A DNA stretch of 64,000 nucleotides, from positions 1 through 64,000 of the forward strand of contig JADJAS010000002.1 in assembly GCA_016704145.1 (NCBI GenBank), given 5' to 3'. Below, piece after piece: positions 8,276 to 16,687 of the stretch; positions within the stretch are counted from its first letter, which is position 1, and every line of letters starts with the position of its first letter. Position numbers and translations under genes: made by a program. The notes beneath the pieces were generated by a model. The model worked only from the letters and a program-made list of their open reading frames with translations, was not told the origin of the DNA and ran no database searches. The stretch is from Rhodocyclaceae bacterium (lineage in GTDB: Bacteria > Pseudomonadota > Gammaproteobacteria > Burkholderiales > Rhodocyclaceae).

Positions 8276-9127
8276 ATGCCTGATTGCTCCGTCGTCCTTT
8301 CCACCACCGATCACTCGCGCGACAGCGCGGGCATGACTTATGTATATCCCGTGGTATCGCGTCGGGCAGGCGGAGTATCGCTCGGCATCAACCTCAATCC
8401 GAATAATGCGTGCAACTGGCATTGCATTTACTGCCAGGTTCCCAACCTCGGGCGGGGCGGTCCGCCGCCCATCGACCTTGGCCTGCTGGCGCGGGAACTC
8501 GACATGATGTTGGACGACCTGCAGAGCGGCGAGTTTCTCGTCCGGCGCGTTCCCGCAGCGCTGCGGCGTTTGGTTGATATCGCCTTTTCAGGCAATGGCG
8601 AGCCGACCAGTGCCCGCGAGTTTCCCGATGCGGTGATGGTGGCGAGTGACGCCGTTGCGCGTCATCAGTTGACCAATGACGTTAGGCTGCGTTTGATCAC
8701 GAATGGGAGCCTGATTGATCGCCGCTCGGTACGCCGCGGACTCGAGTTGCTGAGCCGGGCGGGAGGGGAAGTCTGGTTCAAGGTGGATGCCGCCGATGCC
8801 CGATCGCTTGCGCGCATCAACGGCACACGGATCAACGTGGCAGCCATGGGCCGACGGCTGGGCGAATGCGGTGCGCTTTGTCCAACCTGGGTGCAGACTT
8901 GCCTATTCACCCTCGACGGGCAGCCATTATCGTCAGTTGAACTCGATGCGCTGATGGGTTTTCTCGTTGCGCACAAGGGAACGATTTGCGGAGTCCATCT
9001 TTATGGCTTGGCCCGCCCGTCGGCCCAAACAGCAGCGCCACGCCTGGCCCGGGTCGCCGAAGCGTGGCTGCAACGGCTGGCCAGCCACTTGCGCGATCAG
9101 GGGCTGACGGTGACAGTCAGCCCCTGA
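8276..9127 (+). CDS. Radical SAM protein
   Basis: A 283-residue radical SAM enzyme with the CxxxCxxC cluster-binding motif in NACNWHCIYCQV (residues about 46-54), a following glycine-rich SAM site (IAFSGNGEPT) and ITNGS. The pattern resembles the COG0731-like radical SAM proteins of betaproteobacteria that stand beside queD. A 7-carboxy-7-deazaguanine synthase (QueE) role fits the neighbour but QueE is usually shorter (~220 residues) and has CxxxCxxC in its first 35 residues, so I leave the function open. The start at 8276 is the first ATG of the frame; one alternative is the later ATG that begins MTYVYP. Confidence 0.8.
   Translation: MPDCSVVLSTTDHSRDSAGMTYVYPVVSRRAGGVSLGINLNPNNACNWHCIYCQVPNLGRGGPPPIDLGLLARELDMMLDDLQSGEFLVRRVPAALRRLVDIAFSGNGEPTSAREFPDAVMVASDAVARHQLTNDVRLRLITNGSLIDRRSVRRGLELLSRAGGEVWFKVDAADARSLARINGTRINVAAMGRRLGECGALCPTWVQTCLFTLDGQPLSSVELDALMGFLVAHKGTICGVHLYGLARPSAQTAAPRLARVAEAWLQRLASHLRDQGLTVTVSP
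9100..9124. terminator. Hairpin at a convergent gene end
   Basis: A 9-bp perfect stem (GGGGCTGAC/GTCAGCCCC) with a 7-base loop ends at the stop codon of the radical SAM gene, between it and the convergent XRE gene. There is no T-run, so termination is only a possibility. Confidence 0.35.
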
Positions 9128-9144
9128 GCATCGGTGCAATCCTG

Positions 9145-9441
9145 TCACCCACCCTTCTTCTGCGATGCGCGCGCCTGTTTCTTCAGGCTCTTGAACAATT
9201 CCGGATCGCTGGCCTTAAGGTATTCCACCACCTCGAAATCCTCGCGCTTGATCTTGGCGATGTCGATCTGCTCGACGTGCACCAGCCGCAGCAGTTGCTG
9301 AACTGGGCGGGGGATATTGCGGCCGCTTTCGTAGCGGGAGCCGCCGCTTTGCGTAACGCCGAGTCTCGACCAGAACTGCTGCTGATTCATGCCGAGCTTG
9401 CGGCGGATTTCGCGGACATCCAGTTTCTCTGCTGCCTTCAT
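9145..9441 (-). CDS. XRE-family helix-turn-helix regulator
   Basis: A 98-residue protein, started at the ATG at 9441 with AAGGAAG 8 bases upstream; a longer frame runs into transposon remains and is rejected. Residues 7-60 (VREIRRKLGMNQQQFWSRLGV, then SRYESGRNIP) form a Cro/CI HTH. The C-terminus (LKKQARASQKKGG) is basic. The tail after the HTH (VEQIDIAKIKREDFEVVEYLK) is typical of short betaproteobacterial DNA-binding proteins of this class. It has no obvious operon partner and its target is unknown. Confidence 0.85.
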   Translation of the reverse strand: MKAAEKLDVREIRRKLGMNQQQFWSRLGVTQSGGSRYESGRNIPRPVQQLLRLVHVEQIDIAKIKREDFEVVEYLKASDPELFKSLKKQARASQKKGG

Positions 9442-9605
9442 GTTTGGCTTCCTTTCTTGCTTACGATGAACGGGTATGACAACAGTAAATATGCTATTAC
9501 CGAAGTCATATGTCGCAAAGCATAGCCAATATTTCAATGCCATACAAGCCCCCGCGCGGTGTTTCGGCGATGCGGGTGAGCGATGGCGGCATGTCAGCCC
9601 GCAAC

Positions 9606-9900
9606 CAGGGCAATCGCATTTAGCGTAGCGGAGCGAGGCCGAGCAATGAAGCGCGATAGTCAGGTAGGCGGTCTGCTGTTTTGCGACGAGAACGGAGGCT
9701 GCGCTTGGGATACTGGGAGTCCTGGCGCAGCAAGGCGAGGGCGAACTTGCGCAGGGCGGTGAAATTGTGGGGCGCGTGGTCTTTGCGGATACGGCAGTCA
9801 TCCTCGCGGAACGTGACGTCGAGGACCCAATGCAGGCTGTTCTCGATGCCCCAGTGCCTGCGCGACGCCAGCCGCGTCCTGCCGCGTGCCGGGCTCGATG
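9606..9900 (-). mobile_element. Remnant of an ISAs1-family insertion sequence (3' end)
   Basis: The reading frame up to the stop at 9620 gives the C-terminus of an ISAs1 transposase: RRHWGIENSLHWVLDVTFRE, then NFTALRKFALALL and the end ASLLGLAPLR. The glutamate of the DDE triad lies in GIENSLHW. Upstream of about 9900 similarity stops, so only about 80 of ~375 residues remain. The outer end CAGGGCAATCGCATT (9606-9620) matches the end of the ISAs1 copy at 63,472, which supports the boundary. Confidence 0.8.
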
Positions 9901-10339
9901 AACTGGCTGAAAAACTCCTTGATGCTGGCGATCATGGCGATGGCTGACGATTCGCAACTGACCGGACTATTGTAGCCAGTCGCAAACGCGCGATAAGGCC
10001 ACTGCCATTTGCGCCGCCTTCGCGGTTTGATTTAGTATGACAACCAGTTGATTTGAAAGAAGCACTTTGTTCAATGACGGAAAGTTTTCGGTCATTTGGG
10101 TGCCATACAGTCGTTACTATCGGTAAGTGCTTGCGGCGTTCCTGCAAAGCTGGGAGGATAACCTTGGTGGCTTGGTAGGCGGCCTCGATGGCGGCTTCGC
10201 AGCCAGAGGGTGCGCCATGGTATCGATGGCATGGCGATTGGCGGCGGTGATTCCTGGCCGGCTATGTGATGCCCAGACGCCGAAAATCCCGCCGTCGCCG
10301 AATTAAAATACGCCAGTTGCCCCATTTTCCGGTGTCGCG
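9901..10339. other. Intergenic region before moeA
   Basis: About 440 bases between the IS remnant and moeA. I see no gene or RNA. The part nearest moeA is AT-rich (GAATTAAAATACG) and may hold its promoter. Confidence 0.35.
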
Positions 10340-11620
10340 ATGTCTTCGCTGAACTTTTCCTGTCTCGACGATTACGACCCCAATGCCCTGCCGGTGGACC
10401 GGGCGCGGCGCATTGTGCTGGATATGCTGGCGCCGGTGGCCGGCCACGAGCGGGTATTCGTGCGCCAGGCGCTCGGCCGGGTGCTGGCCGAGGATGTGAT
10501 TTCGCCCATTCAGGTGCCGTCGCACGACAACTCGGCCATGGACGGCTGGGCGGTGCGCCACGCCGATCTGGCGGCGGATGGCGAGACGCGCTTGAAGAAC
10601 ATCGGCACGGCTTTCGCGGGGCGCGCTTTCGACGGCAAAGTCAGCCGTGGCGAGGCGCTGCGCATCATGACCGGCGCCGTGCTGCCGGCCGGCGCCGATT
10701 GCGTGGTGATCCAGGAAGTCGCGCGCGTCGAGGGCGACGAAGTGATCGTGCCGCCTGGGCAGCGCGCCGAACAGAACCTGCGTCGCGCCGGCGAGGACCT
10801 GCGGGCGGGCGAGGCGGCCATCCACGCTGGCACGCTGCTGCGGCCGGCCGAGATCGGCATCGTCGCCTCGCTGGGCGTGGCCGAGGTCTCGGTGCGCCGG
10901 CGTGTGCGGGTGGCGCTGTTCTCCACCGGCGACGAACTGTGCTCGATCGGCACGCCGCTGTTTCCCGGCGCGGTGTATGACAGCAATCGATATACGCTCT
11001 GGGGCATGCTGACGCGGCTGGGCTGCGAGGTGATCGACATGGGCGTGGTCAAGGACCGGCCCGATGCCTTGGAGAACGCGTTCAAGGAAGCCTCGGCCTG
11101 CGCCGACGCCATCGTCACCAGCGGCGGCGTGTCGGTGGGCGAGGCCGATTTCATCAAGCAGATGATGGCCAAGCTCGGCGAGGTGGCGTTCTGGAAGACC
11201 GCCATGAAGCGCGGCCGGCCCATGGCTTTCGGCCGCATGCATGCCGGCGGCGCCGATGGCATGGGCGGCGCCTGGCTGTTCGGCCTGCCGGGCAATCCGG
11301 TGGCGGTGATGGTGACGTTCTACCAGTTCGTGCGGCCGGCGCTGCTGAAGCTGATGGGCGTCGATCCGGTGCCGGAGTTTCCCGCTTTCCCGGCGCGTTG
11401 CGTCGAGGCGATGAAGAAAGGCCGCGGCCGCACGGAATTCCAGCGCGGCATCCTGTTCCAGCAGGACGGCGCGTGGTGTGTGCGGCCGACCGGCGCGCAG
11501 GGCTCGGGCGTGCTGAGCTCGATGGCGAAAGCCGACTGCCTGATCGTGCTCGAACCGGAGCGCGACAAAGTCAGTCCCGGCGACACGGTGATGGTGCAGT
11601 TGATGACCGGGCTGGCGTGA
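10340..11620 (+). CDS. moeA: Molybdopterin molybdenumtransferase
   Basis: MoeA inserts molybdate into adenylylated molybdopterin. The 426 residues cover the usual domains: N-terminal HDNSAMDGWAVR (residues about 57-68), the MRGTG-like IMTGAVLPAGAD block, the MoCF-binding core with FSTGDEL, YDSNRY and the TSGGVSVGEADF signature, then GLPGNPVAVMV and the small C-terminal beta-barrel domain. It is the first of three plus-strand genes (moeA, fadB-like, fadA-like) with a 40-base gap to the next. A Mo-enzyme is not encoded in this window, so MoeA probably serves the cell generally. Confidence 0.93.
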   Translation: MSSLNFSCLDDYDPNALPVDRARRIVLDMLAPVAGHERVFVRQALGRVLAEDVISPIQVPSHDNSAMDGWAVRHADLAADGETRLKNIGTAFAGRAFDGKVSRGEALRIMTGAVLPAGADCVVIQEVARVEGDEVIVPPGQRAEQNLRRAGEDLRAGEAAIHAGTLLRPAEIGIVASLGVAEVSVRRRVRVALFSTGDELCSIGTPLFPGAVYDSNRYTLWGMLTRLGCEVIDMGVVKDRPDALENAFKEASACADAIVTSGGVSVGEADFIKQMMAKLGEVAFWKTAMKRGRPMAFGRMHAGGADGMGGAWLFGLPGNPVAVMVTFYQFVRPALLKLMGVDPVPEFPAFPARCVEAMKKGRGRTEFQRGILFQQDGAWCVRPTGAQGSGVLSSMAKADCLIVLEPERDKVSPGDTVMVQLMTGLA

Positions 11621-11660
11621 GCCGGCTGGCGGTCGATCCGGATTTTTCAAGGAGAACGCA

Positions 11661-14042
11661 GTGAGCAAACTGTTCGTCCGCAAGGTGGCGGTGCTGGGCG
11701 CGGGCGTGATGGGCGCGCAGATCGCCGCCCATCTCGCCAATGCCGACATTCCCGTGGTGCTGTTCGATCTGGCCGCGCCCGAGGGCAATCCCGACGGCAT
11801 TGTCGGAAAAGCACTCGACGGCCTGAAGAAGCTCAAGCCGGCGCCCTTCGGCGCGGCGGACCGGCCCGGCCTGATCGAACCGGCGAATTACAACGACGCC
11901 CTGGGCAAGCTGGCTGGCTGCGACCTGGTGATCGAGGCGATCGCCGAGAAGTTCGAGTGGAAGGAAGACCTCTACAAGAAGATCGCGCCGCACGTGAAGC
12001 CCGGCACCATCATTGCCTCCAACACCTCCGGCCTGTCGATCAACAAGCTGGCTGAGGCGATGCCGGACGCGCACCGGCCGAACTTCTGCGGCATCCATTT
12101 CTTCAACCCGCCGCGCTACATGGCATTGGTCGAGATCATCCCCTGCATCACGTCGGACGCGGGCATGCTCGACCACCTGGAAAGCTGGCTGACCACGCGC
12201 CTGGGCAAGGGCGTCATTCGCGCGCTGGACACACCCAACTTCGTCGCCAACCGGGTGGGCGTCGCCTGGCTGCTGATGGTGGCGCATCACACCGAACGGC
12301 TCGGCTTGAGCTTCGACGAAGTAGATGCCCTGACCGGCGCGCGCATCGGCCTGCCGAAGTCGGCGACCTACCGGCTGCTCGACGTGGTGGGCATGGACAC
12401 CATGGACCACGTCATCAATACCATGAAAAATGGCCTGCCGAACGATCTGTGGCATCGCTACTACGGCGTGCCGGCCTGGGCGCAGGCCTTGATCGCCAAG
12501 GGCGCCATCGGCCAGAAAGTCGGCGCCGGCGTTTATCGCCGCGAGGGCAAGGTGACGAAAGTGCTCGACCTCAAGATGGGCGATTACCGCGAATCGGCCG
12601 GCGCGGTGGTGCCGGAGGTCGATGCGATCCTCAAGGTCAAGGACCCCGCCAAGCGGCTGCGCCAGCTGCGTGCCGCCGATCATCCGCAGGCACAACTGCT
12701 GTGGGCTGTGCATCGCGACATCTTCCATTACTGCGCGGTGCTGCTGGCCGAAATTGCCCACTCGGCGCGCGACGTCGACCTGGCGATGCGCTGGGGCTAC
12801 GGCTGGAGTCGCGGGCCTTTCGAGCTCTGGCAGGCCGCCGGTTGGCGGGAGGTCGCGGCCATGGTCGCCGAGGACATCGCGGCGGGCCAGGCCATGGCGA
12901 ACGTGCCGCTGCCGGATTGGGTGAGCCAGGTCGATGGCGTGCATGGCGCCGACGGTTCGTGGTCGGCCAGCGCCGGCCGGCGCGTGTCTCGCTCGACCCT
13001 GCCTGTGTATACGCGCCAGCTGGTGCCGGATCTGCTGGTCGGTGAAAAGTCAGCCGTGGCGGGACGCCAGGTCTGGGCGAACGAGGGCGTGCGCCTGTGG
13101 GTGCGCGACGACGTCGACCCCGGCATCGCCATCCTGTCGGTTACCACCAAGATGCACTCGTTGGGCCGCGACGTCATCCTGGGCGTCAAGGAGGCCGTGG
13201 TGCTGGCCGAGCGCGATTTCGCGGGACTGGTGATCTGGCACGAGGCGCCGTTCGCGGTCGGCGCCAATCTCAAGGAAGTGGCCGAAGCCGTGGCGGCCGG
13301 GCGGTTCGACGAGATCGACCAGCATGTCGCCGCTTTTCAGCAGGCCGCCATGACCCTGCGTTACGCCGGCGTGCCGACGGTGGCGGCGGTGCAGGGCATG
13401 GCGCTCGGCGGCGGCTGCGAGTTGGCGGTGGCCGTCGCGCGCCGCGTCGTCGCCTTCGAGTCCTACATCGGCCTGGTCGAGGCCGGCGTCGGCCTGATTC
13501 CCGCCGGCGGCGGCTGCACCCATTTTGCCCGGCGCGCCGCTGCGCTGGCCGCCCAGGCGGCGTATGGCGAGCCGTTCCCCTTCCTGCAAAATCCGTTCAC
13601 GCAGATCGCCCAGGGCCAGACCTCCGGTTCGGCGCTGGAGGCCCGTGCCATGGGGTTCCTGGAGTCGGCCGACACCATCGTGTTTAATCCTCACGAGCTG
13701 CTTTACGTCGCCCTCCGCCAGGCGCGCGCGCTGGCGGAAGCGGGTTACGCGCCGCCGGCCCGGCCCAACGCCATTGCGGTGGCCGGACGCACCGGCATCG
13801 CCAATTGCGAGATGGCGCTGACCAACATGCGTGCCGGCAACCAGATTTCCGACCACGACTATCGGGTCGCCCGGGCGGCGGCGGTGGCGCTGTGCGGTGG
13901 CGAGATCGAGGCCGGCTCGCTGGTCGGCGAGCAATGGCTGCTCGACATCGAGCGGCGTGAATTCGTCGCGCTGCTGAAAACGCCCGAGACGCAGGCGCGC
14001 ATCGCCTACATGCTGGAAACCGGCAAGCCCATGCGTAACTGA
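11661..14042 (+). CDS. 3-hydroxyacyl-CoA dehydrogenase / enoyl-CoA hydratase (FadB-like)
   Basis: A 793-residue bifunctional beta-oxidation enzyme. It starts with GTG after AAGGAGAA. The NAD-binding dehydrogenase comes first (VAVLGAGVMGAQIAAHLA, residues 9-26), with SNTSGLS, the catalytic His/Glu region GIHFFNPPRYMALVEII, and NFVANRVG. The C-terminal part (from about 490) is a crotonase fold: APFAVGANLKEVA, then GMALGGGCELAVA and the active-site region YIGLVEAGVGLIPAGGG. This order, dehydrogenase first, is that of the FadB/FadJ-unlike 'type 2' betaproteobacterial proteins rather than E. coli FadB. It is 23 bases from the thiolase gene and forms the other half of a beta-oxidation complex. Confidence 0.93.
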   Translation: MSKLFVRKVAVLGAGVMGAQIAAHLANADIPVVLFDLAAPEGNPDGIVGKALDGLKKLKPAPFGAADRPGLIEPANYNDALGKLAGCDLVIEAIAEKFEWKEDLYKKIAPHVKPGTIIASNTSGLSINKLAEAMPDAHRPNFCGIHFFNPPRYMALVEIIPCITSDAGMLDHLESWLTTRLGKGVIRALDTPNFVANRVGVAWLLMVAHHTERLGLSFDEVDALTGARIGLPKSATYRLLDVVGMDTMDHVINTMKNGLPNDLWHRYYGVPAWAQALIAKGAIGQKVGAGVYRREGKVTKVLDLKMGDYRESAGAVVPEVDAILKVKDPAKRLRQLRAADHPQAQLLWAVHRDIFHYCAVLLAEIAHSARDVDLAMRWGYGWSRGPFELWQAAGWREVAAMVAEDIAAGQAMANVPLPDWVSQVDGVHGADGSWSASAGRRVSRSTLPVYTRQLVPDLLVGEKSAVAGRQVWANEGVRLWVRDDVDPGIAILSVTTKMHSLGRDVILGVKEAVVLAERDFAGLVIWHEAPFAVGANLKEVAEAVAAGRFDEIDQHVAAFQQAAMTLRYAGVPTVAAVQGMALGGGCELAVAVARRVVAFESYIGLVEAGVGLIPAGGGCTHFARRAAALAAQAAYGEPFPFLQNPFTQIAQGQTSGSALEARAMGFLESADTIVFNPHELLYVALRQARALAEAGYAPPARPNAIAVAGRTGIANCEMALTNMRAGNQISDHDYRVARAAAVALCGGEIEAGSLVGEQWLLDIERREFVALLKTPETQARIAYMLETGKPMRN

Positions 14043-14065
14043 GGCGGCCGAACGAGGAGAATGAC

Positions 14066-15265
14066 ATGAGCAAGATCGTGCAGGATGCCTATATCGTCGC
14101 CGCCACGCGCACGCCGGTGGCGCGGCGCAAGGGTGCTTTCGCCAACGTGCGCCCGGACGACATGCTGGCCCACGTGCTGCGACTGGCCGTGGCCGCCGCG
14201 CCCGGCCTCGACGCCAGGGAAATCGGCGACGTGGTGGTCGGCTGCGCCATGCCGGAAGCGGAGCAGGGCATGAACGTCGCCCGCATCGGCGCGCTGCTGG
14301 CCGGTCTGCCGGCCAGCGTGCCGGCCATCACTGTCAATCGCTTCTGCGCCTCCGGCCTCAATGCCGTGGCGATGGCGGCCGACCGCATCCGGCTCGGCGA
14401 GTGCGAGGTCGCCATCGGCGCCGGTACGGAATCGATGACCGCCATGGCGCAAATGGTCGGCAACAAGGTTGCCGCCAACCCCGCCTTCTTCAATGACGCG
14501 AACCGCGCCATCGCCTTCGGCATGGGCATCACCGCCGAGAACGTCGCGGCGCGCTGGCAGGTATCCCGCGAGCAGCAGGATGGCTTCGCCGCCGAATCGC
14601 ACCGACGGGCGCTGGCCGCCATTGCCGGCGGCCGGTTCAAGGCCGAGATTTCGCCGTATGAGGTGCGCGAGCATCTGCCCGACCTCGCCAGCGGCAACGT
14701 CAGGATTCGGCAGCGCATGGTCGAGAACGATGAAGGCCCGCGGCCCGGCACCACCCTGGAATCCCTGGCCAAGCTGAAGCCGGTGTTCGCGACGAAAGGC
14801 TCCGTGACCGCCGGCAATGCCTCGCAGATGTCCGACGGCGCGGCGGCGGTGCTGCTGATGAGCGAGGCGGCCGTCAAGCGTTACAACGTCAAGCCGCTGG
14901 CGCGCTTCGTGTCCTATGCCGTGGTCGGCGTGCCGCCGGAGATCATGGGCATCGGCCCGATCGAAGCCATTCCGCGCGCCTGCAAGCTGGGCGGCGTGAC
15001 GAAGGAACAGCTGGACTGGATCGAACTCAACGAGGCGTTCGCCGCGCAGTCGCTGGCGGTGATGAAGGAACTCGATCTCGATCCGGCCAGGGTGAATCCG
15101 CTCGGCGGCGCCATCGCGCTCGGTCATCCGCTCGGCGCCACCGGCGCCATCCGCACCGCCACGCTGGCGCACGCTTTCCAGCGCGACGCCGCGCTCAAGT
15201 ACGGCATGGTCACGATGTGCGTGGGCACCGGCATGGGCGCCGCGGGAATTTTCGAGCGGGTGTGA
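14066..15265 (+). CDS. Acetyl-CoA C-acyltransferase (FadA-like thiolase)
   Basis: A 399-residue thiolase. The acyl-accepting cysteine is C94 in NRFCASGLNA, the His of the second box is in GGAIALGHPLGATGA, and the second cysteine is in MCVGTGMGAAG. The thiolysis step that it catalyses follows the hydratase/dehydrogenase encoded just upstream (GAGGAG binding site, 23-base gap), giving a complete fadB/fadA pair. The end of the transcript lies just before a convergent cluster at 15,288. A biosynthetic acetoacetyl-CoA thiolase is less likely because of the partner gene. Confidence 0.93.
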   Translation: MSKIVQDAYIVAATRTPVARRKGAFANVRPDDMLAHVLRLAVAAAPGLDAREIGDVVVGCAMPEAEQGMNVARIGALLAGLPASVPAITVNRFCASGLNAVAMAADRIRLGECEVAIGAGTESMTAMAQMVGNKVAANPAFFNDANRAIAFGMGITAENVAARWQVSREQQDGFAAESHRRALAAIAGGRFKAEISPYEVREHLPDLASGNVRIRQRMVENDEGPRPGTTLESLAKLKPVFATKGSVTAGNASQMSDGAAAVLLMSEAAVKRYNVKPLARFVSYAVVGVPPEIMGIGPIEAIPRACKLGGVTKEQLDWIELNEAFAAQSLAVMKELDLDPARVNPLGGAIALGHPLGATGAIRTATLAHAFQRDAALKYGMVTMCVGTGMGAAGIFERV

Positions 15266-15287
15266 GCGGAGGCCGACCGGCCCGCCG

Positions 15288-16286
15288 TCAGGCGGCGGCG
15301 CCGGCGGCAACGGCCGGTTCGTAGAACTCGAGCCAGGCGCCTTCGGGCGAGCGCGCCGCCATGACGGTCACTTCGCCGTGGGGCGCCAGACAGACCCGCG
15401 TCGGCGCCATGGCGATGGCGACGCCTTGGCCGCGCAAGTGTGCCGCCAAGGCCGGCATGCCCCTCACCGGCAGGCGCAGCGCGGCCATGCCATGGTGGGG
15501 CGGACCGGAGGGCGTGCTGACATCCAGTCCGGCGGCACCACGGATCGCCACCAGTTCGATCGACCCGGCCATGGCTCCGCCAGGATGAACGATGCGGATC
15601 GACAGGCTGGCGCCGCCCGCCGGCAGGGATGGTAGGCCCAGCACGTTCGGCCGGCCGGCGGGATAGGCGGGCGCGTCGTGATCGACGGTGAGTCGGAAGC
15701 CGAGAACGTCGCGGTAGAAGGTCAAGGCGGCATCCATGTCGCGCACGATCTGGCTGGAATTGAAGACCTGGCTGAAATGCCGGAGATGGTCGAAATCGGC
15801 CAGCGGCGGCGCCACGCGTTCGATCAGCGCCAGCCGGACATTGTCCGGGCCGCGGACGATCCACTCGCGGACGCGCACGGCGCCGAAGTCCCAGGTCACG
15901 GGCGGCGAGGCGCCGTGCCACTGCAATTCGCGCAAGGCGGCGGCCTTGGCCGCGATGTCGAGCACGCGCACGTTGAGATCGAAGATGCCGCCGTGGTCCC
16001 AACACTGGTCGTCGGCGCGCAGGTCGTCCTGCTGGCCGGCGTCGCCGAGCTGGACCAGGCGGACGCGACCGGTGCCGACGTCCGGATGCGACAGTAGCCA
16101 CTCCTCGCCGGCGGCGCCGGCTGGCAGCGCCCAGGCCGCGAGCAGGCGGGGATCGACCGCGCCACGATGCGCCACCGTGAAGCCGCCGACATCCAGCCAG
16201 CAGGCCAGGTGAGGCTCCGGCCGGCGCACGATGATCACGGCTTCGTCGAAACCCTCGATGGTAAAGCCGCGTTGCGGGTCGGTCAT
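15288..16286 (-). CDS. Two-domain VOC (glyoxalase/extradiol dioxygenase-like) protein
   Basis: The last gene of the 22.6-15.3 kb operon, 332 residues. The second half is a vicinal-oxygen-chelate domain (residues about 165-320: LRHFSQVFNSSQIVRDMDAALTFYRDVLGFRL, then WLEFYEPA); the first half is a weaker VOC-like repeat. Metal ligands of extradiol enzymes are not all identifiable, so a true dioxygenase cannot be claimed. The start overlaps the cytochrome c stop by 4 bases. Three VOC-type genes stand in this one operon, suggesting divergent roles on related intermediates. Confidence 0.75.
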   Translation of the reverse strand: MTDPQRGFTIEGFDEAVIIVRRPEPHLACWLDVGGFTVAHRGAVDPRLLAAWALPAGAAGEEWLLSHPDVGTGRVRLVQLGDAGQQDDLRADDQCWDHGGIFDLNVRVLDIAAKAAALRELQWHGASPPVTWDFGAVRVREWIVRGPDNVRLALIERVAPPLADFDHLRHFSQVFNSSQIVRDMDAALTFYRDVLGFRLTVDHDAPAYPAGRPNVLGLPSLPAGGASLSIRIVHPGGAMAGSIELVAIRGAAGLDVSTPSGPPHHGMAALRLPVRGMPALAAHLRGQGVAIAMAPTRVCLAPHGEVTVMAARSPEGAWLEFYEPAVAAGAAA

Positions 16287-16684
16287 GGCTTGGTCACCTC
16301 GCTCTTCAGATAGGCGATCAGTGCCTCGATGTCGGCCTCGCCCAGTTCATTGACATAGGCCATGGCGGTGCCGGGCACCAGTTCGCTCGGCGCCGCGATC
16401 CAGCGACGCAGTGTGGCGTCGTCCCAGCGCAGCCCGGCCCGGCGCAGTGCGTTGGTGTAGGCGAAATCCTTGGCCTGGGCGGCGGCGGCGCCGATTGCGC
16501 CGCGCAGGTTGGGTCCGACCTTGTCGGGCTCGCCGGCTTTCAGGCCGTGGCAGGCGGCGCAGCGCAGGAAGGCGATGCGGCCCTTCAGTAGCTGTCCGGT
16601 CTCGGCCGCGACAGCCGGGCTGATCGCCAGTGCGGCGAGCAAACCGGCCAGCGGCACGGAAAGAGAGGAAGAAATGCTTGGCAT
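16283..16684 (-). CDS. Periplasmic class I cytochrome c
   Basis: A 133-residue protein with a Sec signal peptide (LAGLLAALAISPAVA-A), one haem-binding CAACH (residues 42-46) and a likely Met ligand in PGTAMAYV. It follows the flavoprotein gene with 3 bases between them, the arrangement of flavocytochromes such as p-cresol methylhydroxylase, where the cytochrome subunit accepts electrons from the FAD subunit. It would act as electron acceptor for that oxidase; partnership is inferred from order and family precedent. Confidence 0.9.
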   Translation of the reverse strand: MPSISSSLSVPLAGLLAALAISPAVAAETGQLLKGRIAFLRCAACHGLKAGEPDKVGPNLRGAIGAAAAQAKDFAYTNALRRAGLRWDDATLRRWIAAPSELVPGTAMAYVNELGEADIEALIAYLKSEVTKP

Positions 16685-16687
16685 GGT

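Noticed and set aside
10262..11836. Long open frame on the minus strand across moeA
   Set aside because: A shadow of moeA caused by high GC; rich in His/Arg/Ala, no motif and no ribosome site.
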